A stretch of DNA of 45,619 nucleotides from a virus. This document shows, in pieces, positions 9,252-17,106 of the stretch. The stretch lies in IMG/VR virus record IMGVR_UViG_3300046167_000694, positions 1 through 45,619 of that record; one strand, 5' to 3'. Every line of letters begins with the position of its first letter. The first letter of the stretch is position 1. Below the pieces are notes generated by a model. The model searched no databases. It saw only the letters and a program-made list of their open reading frames with translations, and was not told where the DNA came from. Made by a program: the position numbers and the translations under genes.

Positions 9252-9507
9252 TGGCAAGAAGATTGTCCTCGATCTGGATGCGGCTCGTGCTGATGTTGAG
9301 CGACAGGTTACAGACACCCTTGCCGCGCTAATGATGAGACAGCAAAACAAGTCGTTGCTTACAGGTGATGTTCGTGAGGTTGAGCTAATAAAGGATGTTT
9401 ACAGAGGTTCGATGGAGCGAGTTAGGAAAGGTGACGAAGTAGAGCTAGCTAGGATTCTAACGGCGTTAAGTGATTTAACTGGAGAGTTTATGGGGCTTCG
9501 ATTATGA
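9251..9507 (+). CDS. Small hypothetical protein (start obscured by a probable indel)
   Basis: A convincing helical frame runs from about 9260 to the stop at 9507 (I-V-L-D-L-D-A-A-R-A-D-V-E-R-Q...). It has no ordinary start nearby; the first in-frame ATG is 9160, deep inside the fibre. The natural start is ATG 9251, overlapping the fibre stop, but it is in another frame. One missing base near 9256-9260 would give an 85-residue protein beginning M-A-R-K-I-V-L-D. The alternative, a one-base insertion making this a C-terminal extension of fibre 3, cannot be excluded. It ends in an ATGA overlap with the lipoprotein. Function is unknown. Confidence 0.5.
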
Positions 9508-10281
9508 ACAAGATACTTCTGGCGGTTGTAATCGGAGCAACGCTAACTGGCTGTACTTCGGCAGAGCAAAAGAAGGAGTATCGCAATGCCCAAGTCTCAG
9601 TTATTAGCACTCAAGTGGACGCGAGAGCCAGAGAAAATAGTGCTGACGCTGCGGCTAGAATTGCCCTTTATTCCGCAATGGCTGAAGTGGCTAGAACTTC
9701 GCCGGCCAGTGCTGACGCGATTGCTGTGGCGATGGCGATTAGCAGTGTTAAAGAGGAATCCGCTTCCGGTAATCCAATTGTTCAGCTTCATAAAGAACAG
9801 AATGAAGCCATAGAGGTTGTTAAGGCCGTTGCCCCTGCATTGATAGCAACAGCAGGGACTATTGCAGTAGCCGGTTATCAAGCCTCGGTTAGCAAGAACA
9901 ACAGTGACAATGCCGCACTGGTTGCTCTGGGGGAGTCGGGCAAAGACGCGGACATTATGCGGTCGGTGACCAACATGGCAAGCGTGGGACTAAACCGAGA
10001 GACGGTCAGCGTAGGTGGAGATTACACAACCGTAGGGAATGATATGGATCAGTCAGTAACAACGACAACAAGCTCAACGAAGCACAGAATCAAGCTCTGT
10101 AAGCAGCGTGACAGACAGTAATAACCAGACTACCTACCAGACAACGGAAGGTACGAACGTGTCCCTAGCGGACATAGAGGCGCTGATAGCAAACGGTATA
10201 CAGGTCACGGTCGTTATCGACGGTGAAGAGGTTGAAGTGACGCAGTGTGAAGATGAATTAACATTCGGCGGTACGGTGTGA
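9504..10281 (+). CDS. Phage lipoprotein (frameshifted near 10075)
   Basis: The N-terminus has a charged residue, a hydrophobic core and the lipobox L-T-G-C with Cys17, so a type II signal peptide and lipid-anchored export are expected. The mature part is Ala/Ser-rich and helical, with one longer hydrophobic stretch (about residues 108-128, A-P-A-L-I-A-T-A-G-T-I-A-V-A-G), followed by a Thr/Ser-rich region. The first frame stops at 10121. From about 10075 the +1 frame continues smoothly (S-T-E-S-S-S-V-S-S-V) and ends at 10281, giving about 258 residues. It overlaps both neighbours by four bases. Lipoproteins of temperate phages may block superinfection or act in lysis as outer spanins. Nothing here decides which. 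Confidence 0.7.
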
Positions 10282-10418
10282 GTGAGACTAGTGAAATGGA
10301 GCTGGCCGCTGTCAAGCGACTGGTTAGCGCCGTGGAAACGATGGCGAATTCTCAAGAGGCTATGGTGAGATTGTTGCTAGAAATTACCGAGGCTGTAAGG
10401 AAGGCAGAGCGTGGCTAA
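10278..10418 (+). CDS. 46-residue helical protein upstream of terminase
   Basis: GTG at 10278 overlaps the lipoprotein stop (GTGA), and the stop at 10416-10418 overlaps the GTG start of terminase at 10411. The peptide is a single amphipathic helix with acidic and basic faces (M-E-L-A-A-V-K-R-L-V, then A-M-V-R-L-L-L-E-I-T-E-A-V) and no membrane segment. Gapless packing on both sides supports a real gene. It could be a coil-forming accessory of packaging. The function is unknown. Confidence 0.55.
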   Translation: MSETSEMELAAVKRLVSAVETMANSQEAMVRLLLEITEAVRKAERG

Positions 10419-12027
10419 AGCGAAAGCGCCCGCGCTCACTATCCGCAGCAAGGTTGATAAGCCCAAAGACAATGAGGATGCTTTTGACTATCTAAGGAAG
10501 CTGGAGCGATTACGTGCGCTCAAGCTGGCGCGGGACGACATACTGGCGTTTGCTCAACTAATGATGCCTAGCCTGGATGATCCTCTTGATGTAAACCGCA
10601 GCCAGTACCAAGCGGCGGCGCACCACAAGTTAATGGCCGAGGGTATTCACAAGCAGGTAAAAGGCCACAAGCCGCGCTGGATCGTGACGATGCCACCTCG
10701 ACACGGCAAGACTCAGTTGGTGACCAAATTCTATGCCGCGTGGCGCATTGGTCGGTATCCGGATGAGTCAAACGTAGTTGCAACGTATAACTCAGAGCTG
10801 GCGGGTGACTTTGGCCGAGAGGTTCGGGCGATGGTCCAGTCTGAAACCTTTATGTCGATATTTCCCGAGGTCAAGCTGCGTAAGGGTTCAGCGGCGGCAG
10901 ATCGCTTGGTAACAGAGCAGAACGGCACAACGGTATTCGTGGGTCGGGGCCAAGCGCTCTCAGGTCGTGGTGCGCACTGCCTGATCTGTGACGATCTAGT
11001 AAAAGACGCCAGTGAGGCTGACTCCCCTACTGTTCGGGAGAAAATGTGGCAATGGTTTACACAGGTCGCTATGACGCGCTTGATGAGCAGCGTGGGGACC
11101 AGTGTGATGCTGACTTTCACGCGCTGGCACGAAGATGACATTATCGGGCGGCTAACCAATCCGGATAACCCCTGCTATGACCCCGACATTGCGCGGCAGT
11201 GGGAGATTACTAATTGCCCGTTTTTTGCGGAAGATGATGACCCGCTTGGTAGAAAGGTGGGAGAGCTATTGTGGCCGGAGCGGTTTGATAAGGAGTTTGG
11301 AGAGACACAGCAGCGATTGAACCCGCGCGCGTTCCAAGCGCTGTATCAGCAAAACCCCTCGGCTCAAGAAGGCAACTACTTCAAGAAGTCATGGCTGCAT
11401 ACGTTTGAAGATGCCCCGAAAAAAGAAGAGCTGAATATTTTTGCGGCGTCAGATCATGCGGTGGCGACGGGCGAGACGAACGATAAGACGGCAATGGTCA
11501 TTGCTGGGGTAGATAAGCACGGTCAGATATATGTACTTGATTGCATCTGGGGTCGGTTTGATGCCGCGCAACAAGTCGAGAAGATGATAGAGCTTATGAA
11601 GAAGTGGGAGCCGCGAATCTGGTGGGCTGAGAAACAGCACATGGGACAGGCTTTGGGTCCATTTCTCCGCAAGCGCAAACTAGAGGAAGGTGTGAGCTGT
11701 GTGATCGAAGAGGTTCACGCCAGTAAGGATAAAGAGGCAAGAGCGCGCTCACTGCAGGGAATGATGGCAGATAACCGCGTATTCTTTCCTTATAGGTGCT
11801 GGTGGCGCATGGCCGCTGAAGATGAGATTTTGAAGTTTCCGCGATCAACGTATGACGATTTCGTGGATGCGCTGTCATGGCTGGGGATGAAGATACAGCA
11901 GCTTTACGCGGTACGAGAACCGAAAAAACTGGATGCGCCTGCCCCACGGACGTTAGAGTGGATCAAGCGAGAGTCTAAACACCAACGGCGCATGGGCGAT
12001 ATGAAAAGAATTAGGGGTGGCTGGTAA
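10411..12027 (+). CDS. terL: Terminase large subunit (packaging ATPase and nuclease)
   Basis: This 538-residue protein is the motor that pumps DNA into the prohead and cuts it. The ATPase half has Walker A M-P-P-R-H-G-K-T at residues 94-101 and Walker B L-I-C-D-D with the acidic pair at 194-195, preceded by G-R-G-Q-A-L-S-G-R-G-A. The nuclease half is RNase-H-like, with an acidic residue in A-S-D-H at about 348 and D-D-F-V-D-A-L-S-W near 482-490 supplying the last Asp. This arrangement fits the family with the TIGR01630-type C-terminal domain. Start is GTG 10411. The stop overlaps the portal ATG (TAATG). Length and motifs are complete, with no frameshift in this gene. Confidence 0.93.
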   Translation: MAKAKAPALTIRSKVDKPKDNEDAFDYLRKLERLRALKLARDDILAFAQLMMPSLDDPLDVNRSQYQAAAHHKLMAEGIHKQVKGHKPRWIVTMPPRHGKTQLVTKFYAAWRIGRYPDESNVVATYNSELAGDFGREVRAMVQSETFMSIFPEVKLRKGSAAADRLVTEQNGTTVFVGRGQALSGRGAHCLICDDLVKDASEADSPTVREKMWQWFTQVAMTRLMSSVGTSVMLTFTRWHEDDIIGRLTNPDNPCYDPDIARQWEITNCPFFAEDDDPLGRKVGELLWPERFDKEFGETQQRLNPRAFQALYQQNPSAQEGNYFKKSWLHTFEDAPKKEELNIFAASDHAVATGETNDKTAMVIAGVDKHGQIYVLDCIWGRFDAAQQVEKMIELMKKWEPRIWWAEKQHMGQALGPFLRKRKLEEGVSCVIEEVHASKDKEARARSLQGMMADNRVFFPYRCWWRMAAEDEILKFPRSTYDDFVDALSWLGMKIQQLYAVREPKKLDAPAPRTLEWIKRESKHQRRMGDMKRIRGGW

Positions 12028-13598
12028 TGGAAGGTTATGTAAAGGCCGAGAATATTGAGCCTAGCGAGTCAGAGCGGGCATTTTGCAAAGAGCTGCAGAA
12101 CCGGATTAAGCAGGCAAAGCAGCACTACAAAGAGCCGTTCAAGGTCATGGTCGAAGATATGGATATGGCGTTTAGCGGCTCGACAGATGACTGGGATGAC
12201 GGTGCGTATGTTGTCAATGTCACGCAGCGCTTTGTAAGGCAGAAGACTGCCAGCTTGTACGCTAAGAACCCGCGCGCGACGGCAAAGCGTAAGCTGCGCA
12301 TGAATTACACGGTCTGGGATGGCAGCGCCTCATCATTGCAGGCTGCGCAGGAACAGATGGCGATGGCTGGCGAGGCTGGATTGCCACCACCTCCAGAAGC
12401 GCAGGCATTACTGGCTGACGTTCAGAACGGGCAGCAGCAAGAGCAAATGCTGCGTCGGATGGGTGAAACGCTAGAGATTTGCTACAACTATTACACCAAT
12501 GAGCAGATTCCTAGCTTCAAGGCCCAAATGAAGCAATGTGTACGATCTGCGGTCCAGACTGGGGTTGGCTATATAAAGCTGGGCTTCCAGCGTGAAATGG
12601 AGATACGGCCAGAGTCAAAGGCCAAGATCGCAGATACAGCAAGTCGATTGGCGCACATTGAGCGGTTGATGGCTGATGTAAAGGAAGGCACTGATGTTAC
12701 TGATGTGTCGGCAGAGAAGGCAGAGCTTGAGCTTGCACTGGGCCAGCTGCAGAAAGAAGGCCAGATTATCGCGCGCGAGGGACTGGTATTTGACTTCCCC
12801 TCCCCCACCAGCGTTATTCCGGACCCGCGTTGTCATAGCTTGAAGGGTTGGCTGGGCGCAGACTGGCTGGCTGAAGAAATCTTTATGACCAAGCAAGAGA
12901 TAAAGGAGATTTTTCAAGTTGACCTTTCTCTTGACTCCGGAGGGTCCGACGAAAGTGGGGTGAAGTTGTACACCCATACTGACGATGCCCACCAAATGAA
13001 CCCCCGTAACGATCTGAAAAAGAAAGATTGCGACGAGCTGGTATGCGTTTGGGTGATGTGGGACAAGCTGACTGGGCTGAAGTACACGCTGGCTGAGGGG
13101 TTCAAAACCTTCCTTGAGCCTCCGGAGCAGCCCGATGTTGTGCTGGAGAGGTTCTTTCCTGTCTATGCCTTCTCATACGGCGAGCTTACACACCCGTCAC
13201 GGCTTTTCCCGCCCTCTGATGTACGTCTGATGCGGGACGCTCAAATGGAGCTGAACAGAGCTAAGGAAGCGCTTAGAGAGCATCGTATTGCTAACCGTCC
13301 AGGGTATGTGGTGCCTAGGGGTTCAGTGTCAGAGGATGATAAGGATTTGTTGGCATACCACCCTGCTAGTGCTGTGTTTGAGTTAGATGGATTGCTCCCA
13401 GGCCAGAAGCTCCAAGATATGATGCAAGCACTCCCAAAGATGGGTGTGGACCCGAATCTTTACGAAACATCGACCACCATGCAGGACATTTACATGGCGG
13501 TTGGCTACAACGAGTCGAGCATGGGGGCCACCAGTAATTCCACGGCTACAGAGTCGGCTATTGCTGAATCCAGTCCGTTCGGCGGCGCTAGAAGCTGA
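12027..13598 (+). CDS. Portal protein, N-terminal three quarters
   Basis: This is the dodecameric ring at the head vertex through which DNA enters and leaves. The ATG overlaps the terminase stop. The 523-residue frame has the helical N-terminus typical of podophage portals, the stretch V-V-N-V-T-Q-R-F-V-R-Q-K-T-A-S-L, a D-F-P-S-P-T-S-V-I-P-D-P core and the conserved late motif S-R-L-F-P-P-S-D-V-R-L. The frame ends abnormally after T-A-T-E-S-A-I-A-E-S-S. Portals of this kind normally continue with R-S followed by a helical D-E-L/D-D-L segment, which is what the +1 frame encodes. One extra C near 13580 explains it. Joined with the next feature the gene is 12027-14097, 689 residues. Confidence 0.85.
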   Translation: MEGYVKAENIEPSESERAFCKELQNRIKQAKQHYKEPFKVMVEDMDMAFSGSTDDWDDGAYVVNVTQRFVRQKTASLYAKNPRATAKRKLRMNYTVWDGSASSLQAAQEQMAMAGEAGLPPPPEAQALLADVQNGQQQEQMLRRMGETLEICYNYYTNEQIPSFKAQMKQCVRSAVQTGVGYIKLGFQREMEIRPESKAKIADTASRLAHIERLMADVKEGTDVTDVSAEKAELELALGQLQKEGQIIAREGLVFDFPSPTSVIPDPRCHSLKGWLGADWLAEEIFMTKQEIKEIFQVDLSLDSGGSDESGVKLYTHTDDAHQMNPRNDLKKKDCDELVCVWVMWDKLTGLKYTLAEGFKTFLEPPEQPDVVLERFFPVYAFSYGELTHPSRLFPPSDVRLMRDAQMELNRAKEALREHRIANRPGYVVPRGSVSEDDKDLLAYHPASAVFELDGLLPGQKLQDMMQALPKMGVDPNLYETSTTMQDIYMAVGYNESSMGATSNSTATESAIAESSPFGGARS

Positions 13599-14097
13599 GA
13601 TGGATGAGTTAAATGACGTGCTTACTGAGATAGCGCGTGATGCAGGTCAAGTTATGTTGGCCGAGCTGGACATAGATACCGTCAAGGAGATTGCCGGAGA
13701 AGGTGCTATCTGGCCTCAAATGTCACGGTTAGACATTCAAAAAGAGGTCTATCTCGACATTGTTGCTGGCTCTAACGGCAGACCTAACAAGGCGCAGCGT
13801 CAACAGGCGCTCCAAATGCTAATGCCTTTCTTGCTGCAGATGCCCTATATCAATCCCGAGTGGCTAGGCCGGCTGATGGTTGAGGCGGTGGACGACACCA
13901 TTGACCTCAATGAAGCCATTGCCGCGAACATGCCCAGCATTATGGCGCAGAACAATCAGGCGCAAGTTTCTATGGGTGAAAACGACCCGAATGCCCAAGG
14001 CGGTCAAGGGGCTATGAATGCCGAGATGCCGCAGCAAGCTAACGGGGCCACGCAGGGCGTGCAGTCCAGACGGCGAATGCAAGGGCTACCACAGTGA
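13580..14097 (+). CDS. Portal protein, C-terminal quarter (in the +1 frame)
   Basis: From S-R-S-A-A-L-E-A-E-M-D-E-L this frame carries the crown/barrel helices of the portal (L-T-E-I-A-R-D-A-G-Q-V-M) and a Gln/Asn/Gly-rich flexible end. The frame is open well upstream (ATG 13444), but the part before 13580 is Arg/Thr-rich shadow. The stop at 14095-14097 overlaps the GTG of the next gene. It is not a slippery site of known type, so an ordinary indel is more likely than programmed frameshifting. Confidence 0.8.
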
Positions 14098-14360
14098 CGG
14101 ACGAGAAGAAGCCGATTGGCTGGCGCATGAAGGAATTTGAAGAGGCGTGTCGGTCACTACCCGAGGACGGTTGGTATACCAGCAGCTATATATGGAAAGC
14201 GCGACTTAGAAAGATGGGGTGGAGGTACGGATTAGCCAGACGTTACTGCACCTACCACCGCGAGAACGGGAAGCTGCAGTACCGGATTTATGATGATGTT
14301 TGTCGAAAGAATCCGTCTGTCCCTGTTTATGCACATAGATGGCGACAATGTATTGACTAA
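14094..14360 (+). CDS. Small basic hypothetical protein
   Basis: This 88-residue protein starts at GTG 14094 in a GTGA overlap with the portal. It is rich in Arg, Lys, Trp and Tyr (G-W-R-M-K-E-F-E-E-A-C, R-K-M-G-W-R-Y-G-L-A-R-R-Y-C) with five Cys residues but no clean CxxC pair. The basic character suggests nucleic-acid contact. No family was recognised. A promoter-like element covers its last codons. Confidence 0.6.
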   Translation: MTDEKKPIGWRMKEFEEACRSLPEDGWYTSSYIWKARLRKMGWRYGLARRYCTYHRENGKLQYRIYDDVCRKNPSVPVYAHRWRQCID

Positions 14361-14382
14361 AGTATGTCAACCTTTGCATACT
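14353..14382 (+). promoter_or_regulatory. Candidate promoter ahead of the scaffold and capsid genes
   Basis: TTGACT at 14353-14358 and CATACT at 14377-14382 are separated by 18 bases, matching five of six and four of six sigma70 positions. The -10 box is directly preceded by TG. It would add transcription of the two most abundant head proteins. The scaffold ATG follows 27 bases downstream. Confidence 0.45.
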
Positions 14383-14408
14383 CTCAACTACACAACTAGG
14401 ACGTAAAA

Positions 14409-15440
14409 ATGGAAGACACAGATTTACATTCCGAATCGTCAACGGATGAAGTGCAAGGTGAATTGCTTGAGGACTCACCTCCCTCAGACGTATCTGATGA
14501 GCCAGAACGCGGAACACTGGAAGACGCTATTCGTGATGCCCTGCAAACGCAGGTCGTAGACGATGAAGACGAGCCAGAAGTTGCAGAGGTTGCAGAAGAA
14601 GCCGAATCGTCATCGGAGGCTGAAGCGGTAGAAGAAGAGACTACTGAACAGCTTGATAGTGACCAACAGCTTTTAAGGGCTTTAGAAGACCTTAAATCGT
14701 CTGACGTTCCTCTTGGAAAGATTGACCGTTTTCGGGAAGTCATAGAAGAGAAGAACGGCTACAAGCAACGGGCTGAAAGCCTAATGCAAGTAGAAGAGCA
14801 TTTCAGAACGCTGCAGAACTCCGCGCGTGCCAGTGGCATGAACGAAGATCAGATAGCGCAGTATTTTGAGTTGCCCATGCTAATGCAGAACGATCCCGCG
14901 AAAGCTTACGAGCTTATTCAAGGGTTCCAATCTGATATGGCTACCCGTTACGGCATGACTGTGCCGGACGATCTTCAGCAGAAGGTTGATGACGGGTACA
15001 TAGATGAGGAGTCAGCCCAGCGTCTAGCACGGGCAGAAGCCGAGTCTCGCATGACGCAGCAGGCAATGCAGGCGAAGCAAGAGGAAGCAGAAGAGACAGC
15101 TCGCATGGCGACTGCTCAAGCTGTATCCAGTGCTGTTACAAGCTACGAGCAACAGTTAGCCAATTCCGACCCCGATTATCAGTCAAAACAGAAATGGCTG
15201 TATGAGAAGTTGCAGGTTAGGAAACTAGCCAGTGGGTTGCCAGCTTCACCCGAGCAAGCGATTGAATGGGTGAACGAGGCATACGGAGAGATAAACGAGA
15301 CATTCAAGGCAATGGCTCCACCTCCCCAGCCCAAGCGAACTCTCAGCAGTCGAGGGGTGAATCAGCCTTCATCCGCACCACCAGCTTCGATGTATGAGGC
15401 AGTGTTGCGAGCTGTAGGCGGTTCCGTGACTGGAGACTAG
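14409..15440 (+). CDS. Capsid scaffolding protein
   Basis: This 343-residue protein lies directly between portal and coat, the usual scaffold position. The first 100 residues are extremely acidic (runs of E, D and S). The middle is a long helical, Gln/Ala/Glu-rich region (about 180-270). The C-terminal part has P-P-P-Q-P-K-R-T-L-S-S-R-G, a basic proline-rich segment of the kind that touches the coat in other scaffolds. No protease motif was seen, so the coat is probably assembled around it without cleavage by this protein. The assignment rests on position and composition. Confidence 0.75.
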   Translation: MEDTDLHSESSTDEVQGELLEDSPPSDVSDEPERGTLEDAIRDALQTQVVDDEDEPEVAEVAEEAESSSEAEAVEEETTEQLDSDQQLLRALEDLKSSDVPLGKIDRFREVIEEKNGYKQRAESLMQVEEHFRTLQNSARASGMNEDQIAQYFELPMLMQNDPAKAYELIQGFQSDMATRYGMTVPDDLQQKVDDGYIDEESAQRLARAEAESRMTQQAMQAKQEEAEETARMATAQAVSSAVTSYEQQLANSDPDYQSKQKWLYEKLQVRKLASGLPASPEQAIEWVNEAYGEINETFKAMAPPPQPKRTLSSRGVNQPSSAPPASMYEAVLRAVGGSVTGD

Positions 15441-15471
15441 GGAATCCTAGTTTTCGACTGAGGACTTAATC

Positions 15472-16530
15472 ATGGCTTTTACAACTAACGAACTAGCAAG
15501 CATTGCAAACGCAGCACTGGACTACCACTTCCGTGGTCAACCGCTGCCACAATCCATTCAAGAGAAGCCTCTACTGGCAAAGCTTGAGTCTGCCACTAAG
15601 AGCTTCCCTGGGGGCAAGGGTGACATTACTAAAGCGGTCAAGGGCAAGTACGAGTATGAAGGGTCTGGCGCTTCGCGTGACGGTGATCTTAGTGGTTATA
15701 CCCACAACGATACTGTTACTTACGGCACTATCGCTGGCATTGAGCGCGCTCGCTATCCTTGGCGTGAGCTACACACTGGCCTCACTTTCACCTATACAGA
15801 GGCTAAGATCGACGGTATCACTATCGTTGACACGCTTAACTCTACTGGTGAGAAGAAGCACAGCAAGCGTGAGTTGACTGCAATTACCAACATCATGGAA
15901 GACAAGGCGTTCAGCATGAGTGAGATTCTGTCTCGCCAGATGAACGATATGCTCTGGGGTGATGGCACCAATGACCCACTAGCCTTCTTAGGCGTTCAGT
16001 ATTTCATTACTGCGACACCCGAAGTCGGTACTACTGGCGGCATTGATCGCGCAACAAACGAGTGGTGGAGAAACCGTTACGTCTCTTTTGACGGCACCGG
16101 AGTCTCTCGATCTCGTAGAAACCTTCAACACTGAAATGCGTCAGCTTCGTCGCTTCGGTGGTCGTCCTAACCTGTTCCTCTGCGGATCAGACTTCCTCGA
16201 CGCGCTTACTAAGGCGGTTCGTGAGAAGGGTCTGTACACGGATAGTAACTGGTCACGTCCATCCTGCGACTAACTTGACCATTGCGGCGTTGACGTTTGG
16301 TGGAGTTGAATTCCACTACGATCCAACACTGGATGACATTGGACTGGCTAAGTCTTGTTTCATGATTGATACCAAGCACATGTATATCATGGCTATGGAT
16401 CAAGAGTGGGGCCGACGACACCATCCAGCACGTCCCCATGATGAATACGCCTCATATAGCATCCATAACATATTCAGGCCAGTTGATCGCAGATCAATTG
16501 AACTGTCATGGTCGTATTGACATAGCGTAA
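15472..16530 (+). CDS. Major capsid protein (three frame breaks)
   Basis: The shell subunit starts at ATG 15472 after a GAGGACTTAATC leader. The first frame (to 16134) reads E-K-P-L-L-A-K-L-E-S, F-P-G-G-K-G-D-I-T, a K-Y-E-Y-E-G block, Y-P-W-R-E-L-H-T-G and G-G-I-D-R-A-T-N-E-W-W, a pattern I associate with HK97-fold coats of podophages. Then the +1 frame reads L-D-L-V-E-T-F-N-T-E-M-R-Q-L-R-R-F-G-G-R. The next frame reads F-H-Y-D-P-T-L-D-D-I-G-L-A-K and the last reads Y-S-G-Q-L-I-A-D-Q-L-N-C-H-G to the stop at 16528-16530. Shifts lie near 16085, 16253 and 16410, each as one extra base. Corrected length is about 351 residues. Confidence 0.85.
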
Positions 16531-16543
16531 GAGTCAGACGAAA

Positions 16544-16568
16544 GTGGGAAGAAGTTGTACAATCCCAC
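16544..16568 (+). promoter_or_regulatory. Hairpin in the capsid mRNA 3' leader
   Basis: GTGGGA at 16544-16549 pairs with TCCCAC at 16563-16568 around a 13-base loop, just after the capsid stop and before the terminator. It could stabilise the transcript end. Its role is unproven. Confidence 0.35.
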
Positions 16569-16591
16569 GAGGGAGTCATCCTGAAATGAGT

Positions 16592-16616
16592 GGGGGTGCA
16601 TTGCGCCCCCGTTTTT
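16592..16616 (+). terminator. Rho-independent terminator after the major capsid gene
   Basis: GGGGGTGC and GCGCCCCC form an 8-bp stem (one G-T pair) with a tiny loop, followed by GTTTTT. It would lower expression of the tail genes relative to coat and scaffold. Confidence 0.85.
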
Positions 16617-16635
16617 AAATCAGGAGAAAGAGAAT

Positions 16636-17079
16636 ATGCACATAATCAATTGCGTCATTAATGTCGGTGGAGATGCGCTTAACGCGGTCCCAAAAGCCAA
16701 GGTCAGCACGGCTGAGTTGCTTGTACTCCAAGCTATTCACGGACAGAGCGCTGTTCACAGCATTGAGGTTATAGATAACCCCTCAACGGTTGGCGTTGAA
16801 GAGCGCGATAGATTACTGAGCAGATACCCAAAGTATCGAAAAGTGGTTGATGCCATTTGGCAAAACAATGGGGGTTCATTTCCCTCAGACATACGAACAA
16901 TCGGATTGTCCAGCACCCTCTTTAAGCCAGATCACGAGCAGCGCTACAAGCAAGCAGACGCTCTTGAGAAGAAGGCAAAGAAGACGGTACGGGCAGCGAA
17001 AGCGCCTAAAGCAGAGTCAAAGCCAGCTCCAGCTCCAGCCCCAGAGGTTGATGCAGAGATTGACGACGACTTTGAGTAG
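16636..17079 (+). CDS. Hypothetical virion-associated protein between coat and adaptor
   Basis: This 147-residue protein has a strong Shine-Dalgarno AGGAGAA. The N-terminal 100 residues look globular (I-I-N-C-V-I-N-V-G-G-D-A-L). The tail is K/A/P-rich (K-A-P-K-A-E-S-K-P-A-P-A-P-A-P) and ends in acidic D-D-D-F-E. The position after the coat terminator and before the tail adaptor suggests a head-completion or decoration role, which is inference only. No family was recognised. Confidence 0.55.
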   Translation: MHIINCVINVGGDALNAVPKAKVSTAELLVLQAIHGQSAVHSIEVIDNPSTVGVEERDRLLSRYPKYRKVVDAIWQNNGGSFPSDIRTIGLSSTLFKPDHEQRYKQADALEKKAKKTVRAAKAPKAESKPAPAPAPEVDAEIDDDFE

Positions 17080-17106
17080 GTCTTTCGCAACCATTTGAGG
17101 TTGCAT

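Noticed and set aside
13570-13600. Programmed ribosomal frameshift in the portal gene
   Set aside because: No slippery heptamer or downstream structure is evident, and similar breaks occur in unrelated genes, so an indel is more likely.
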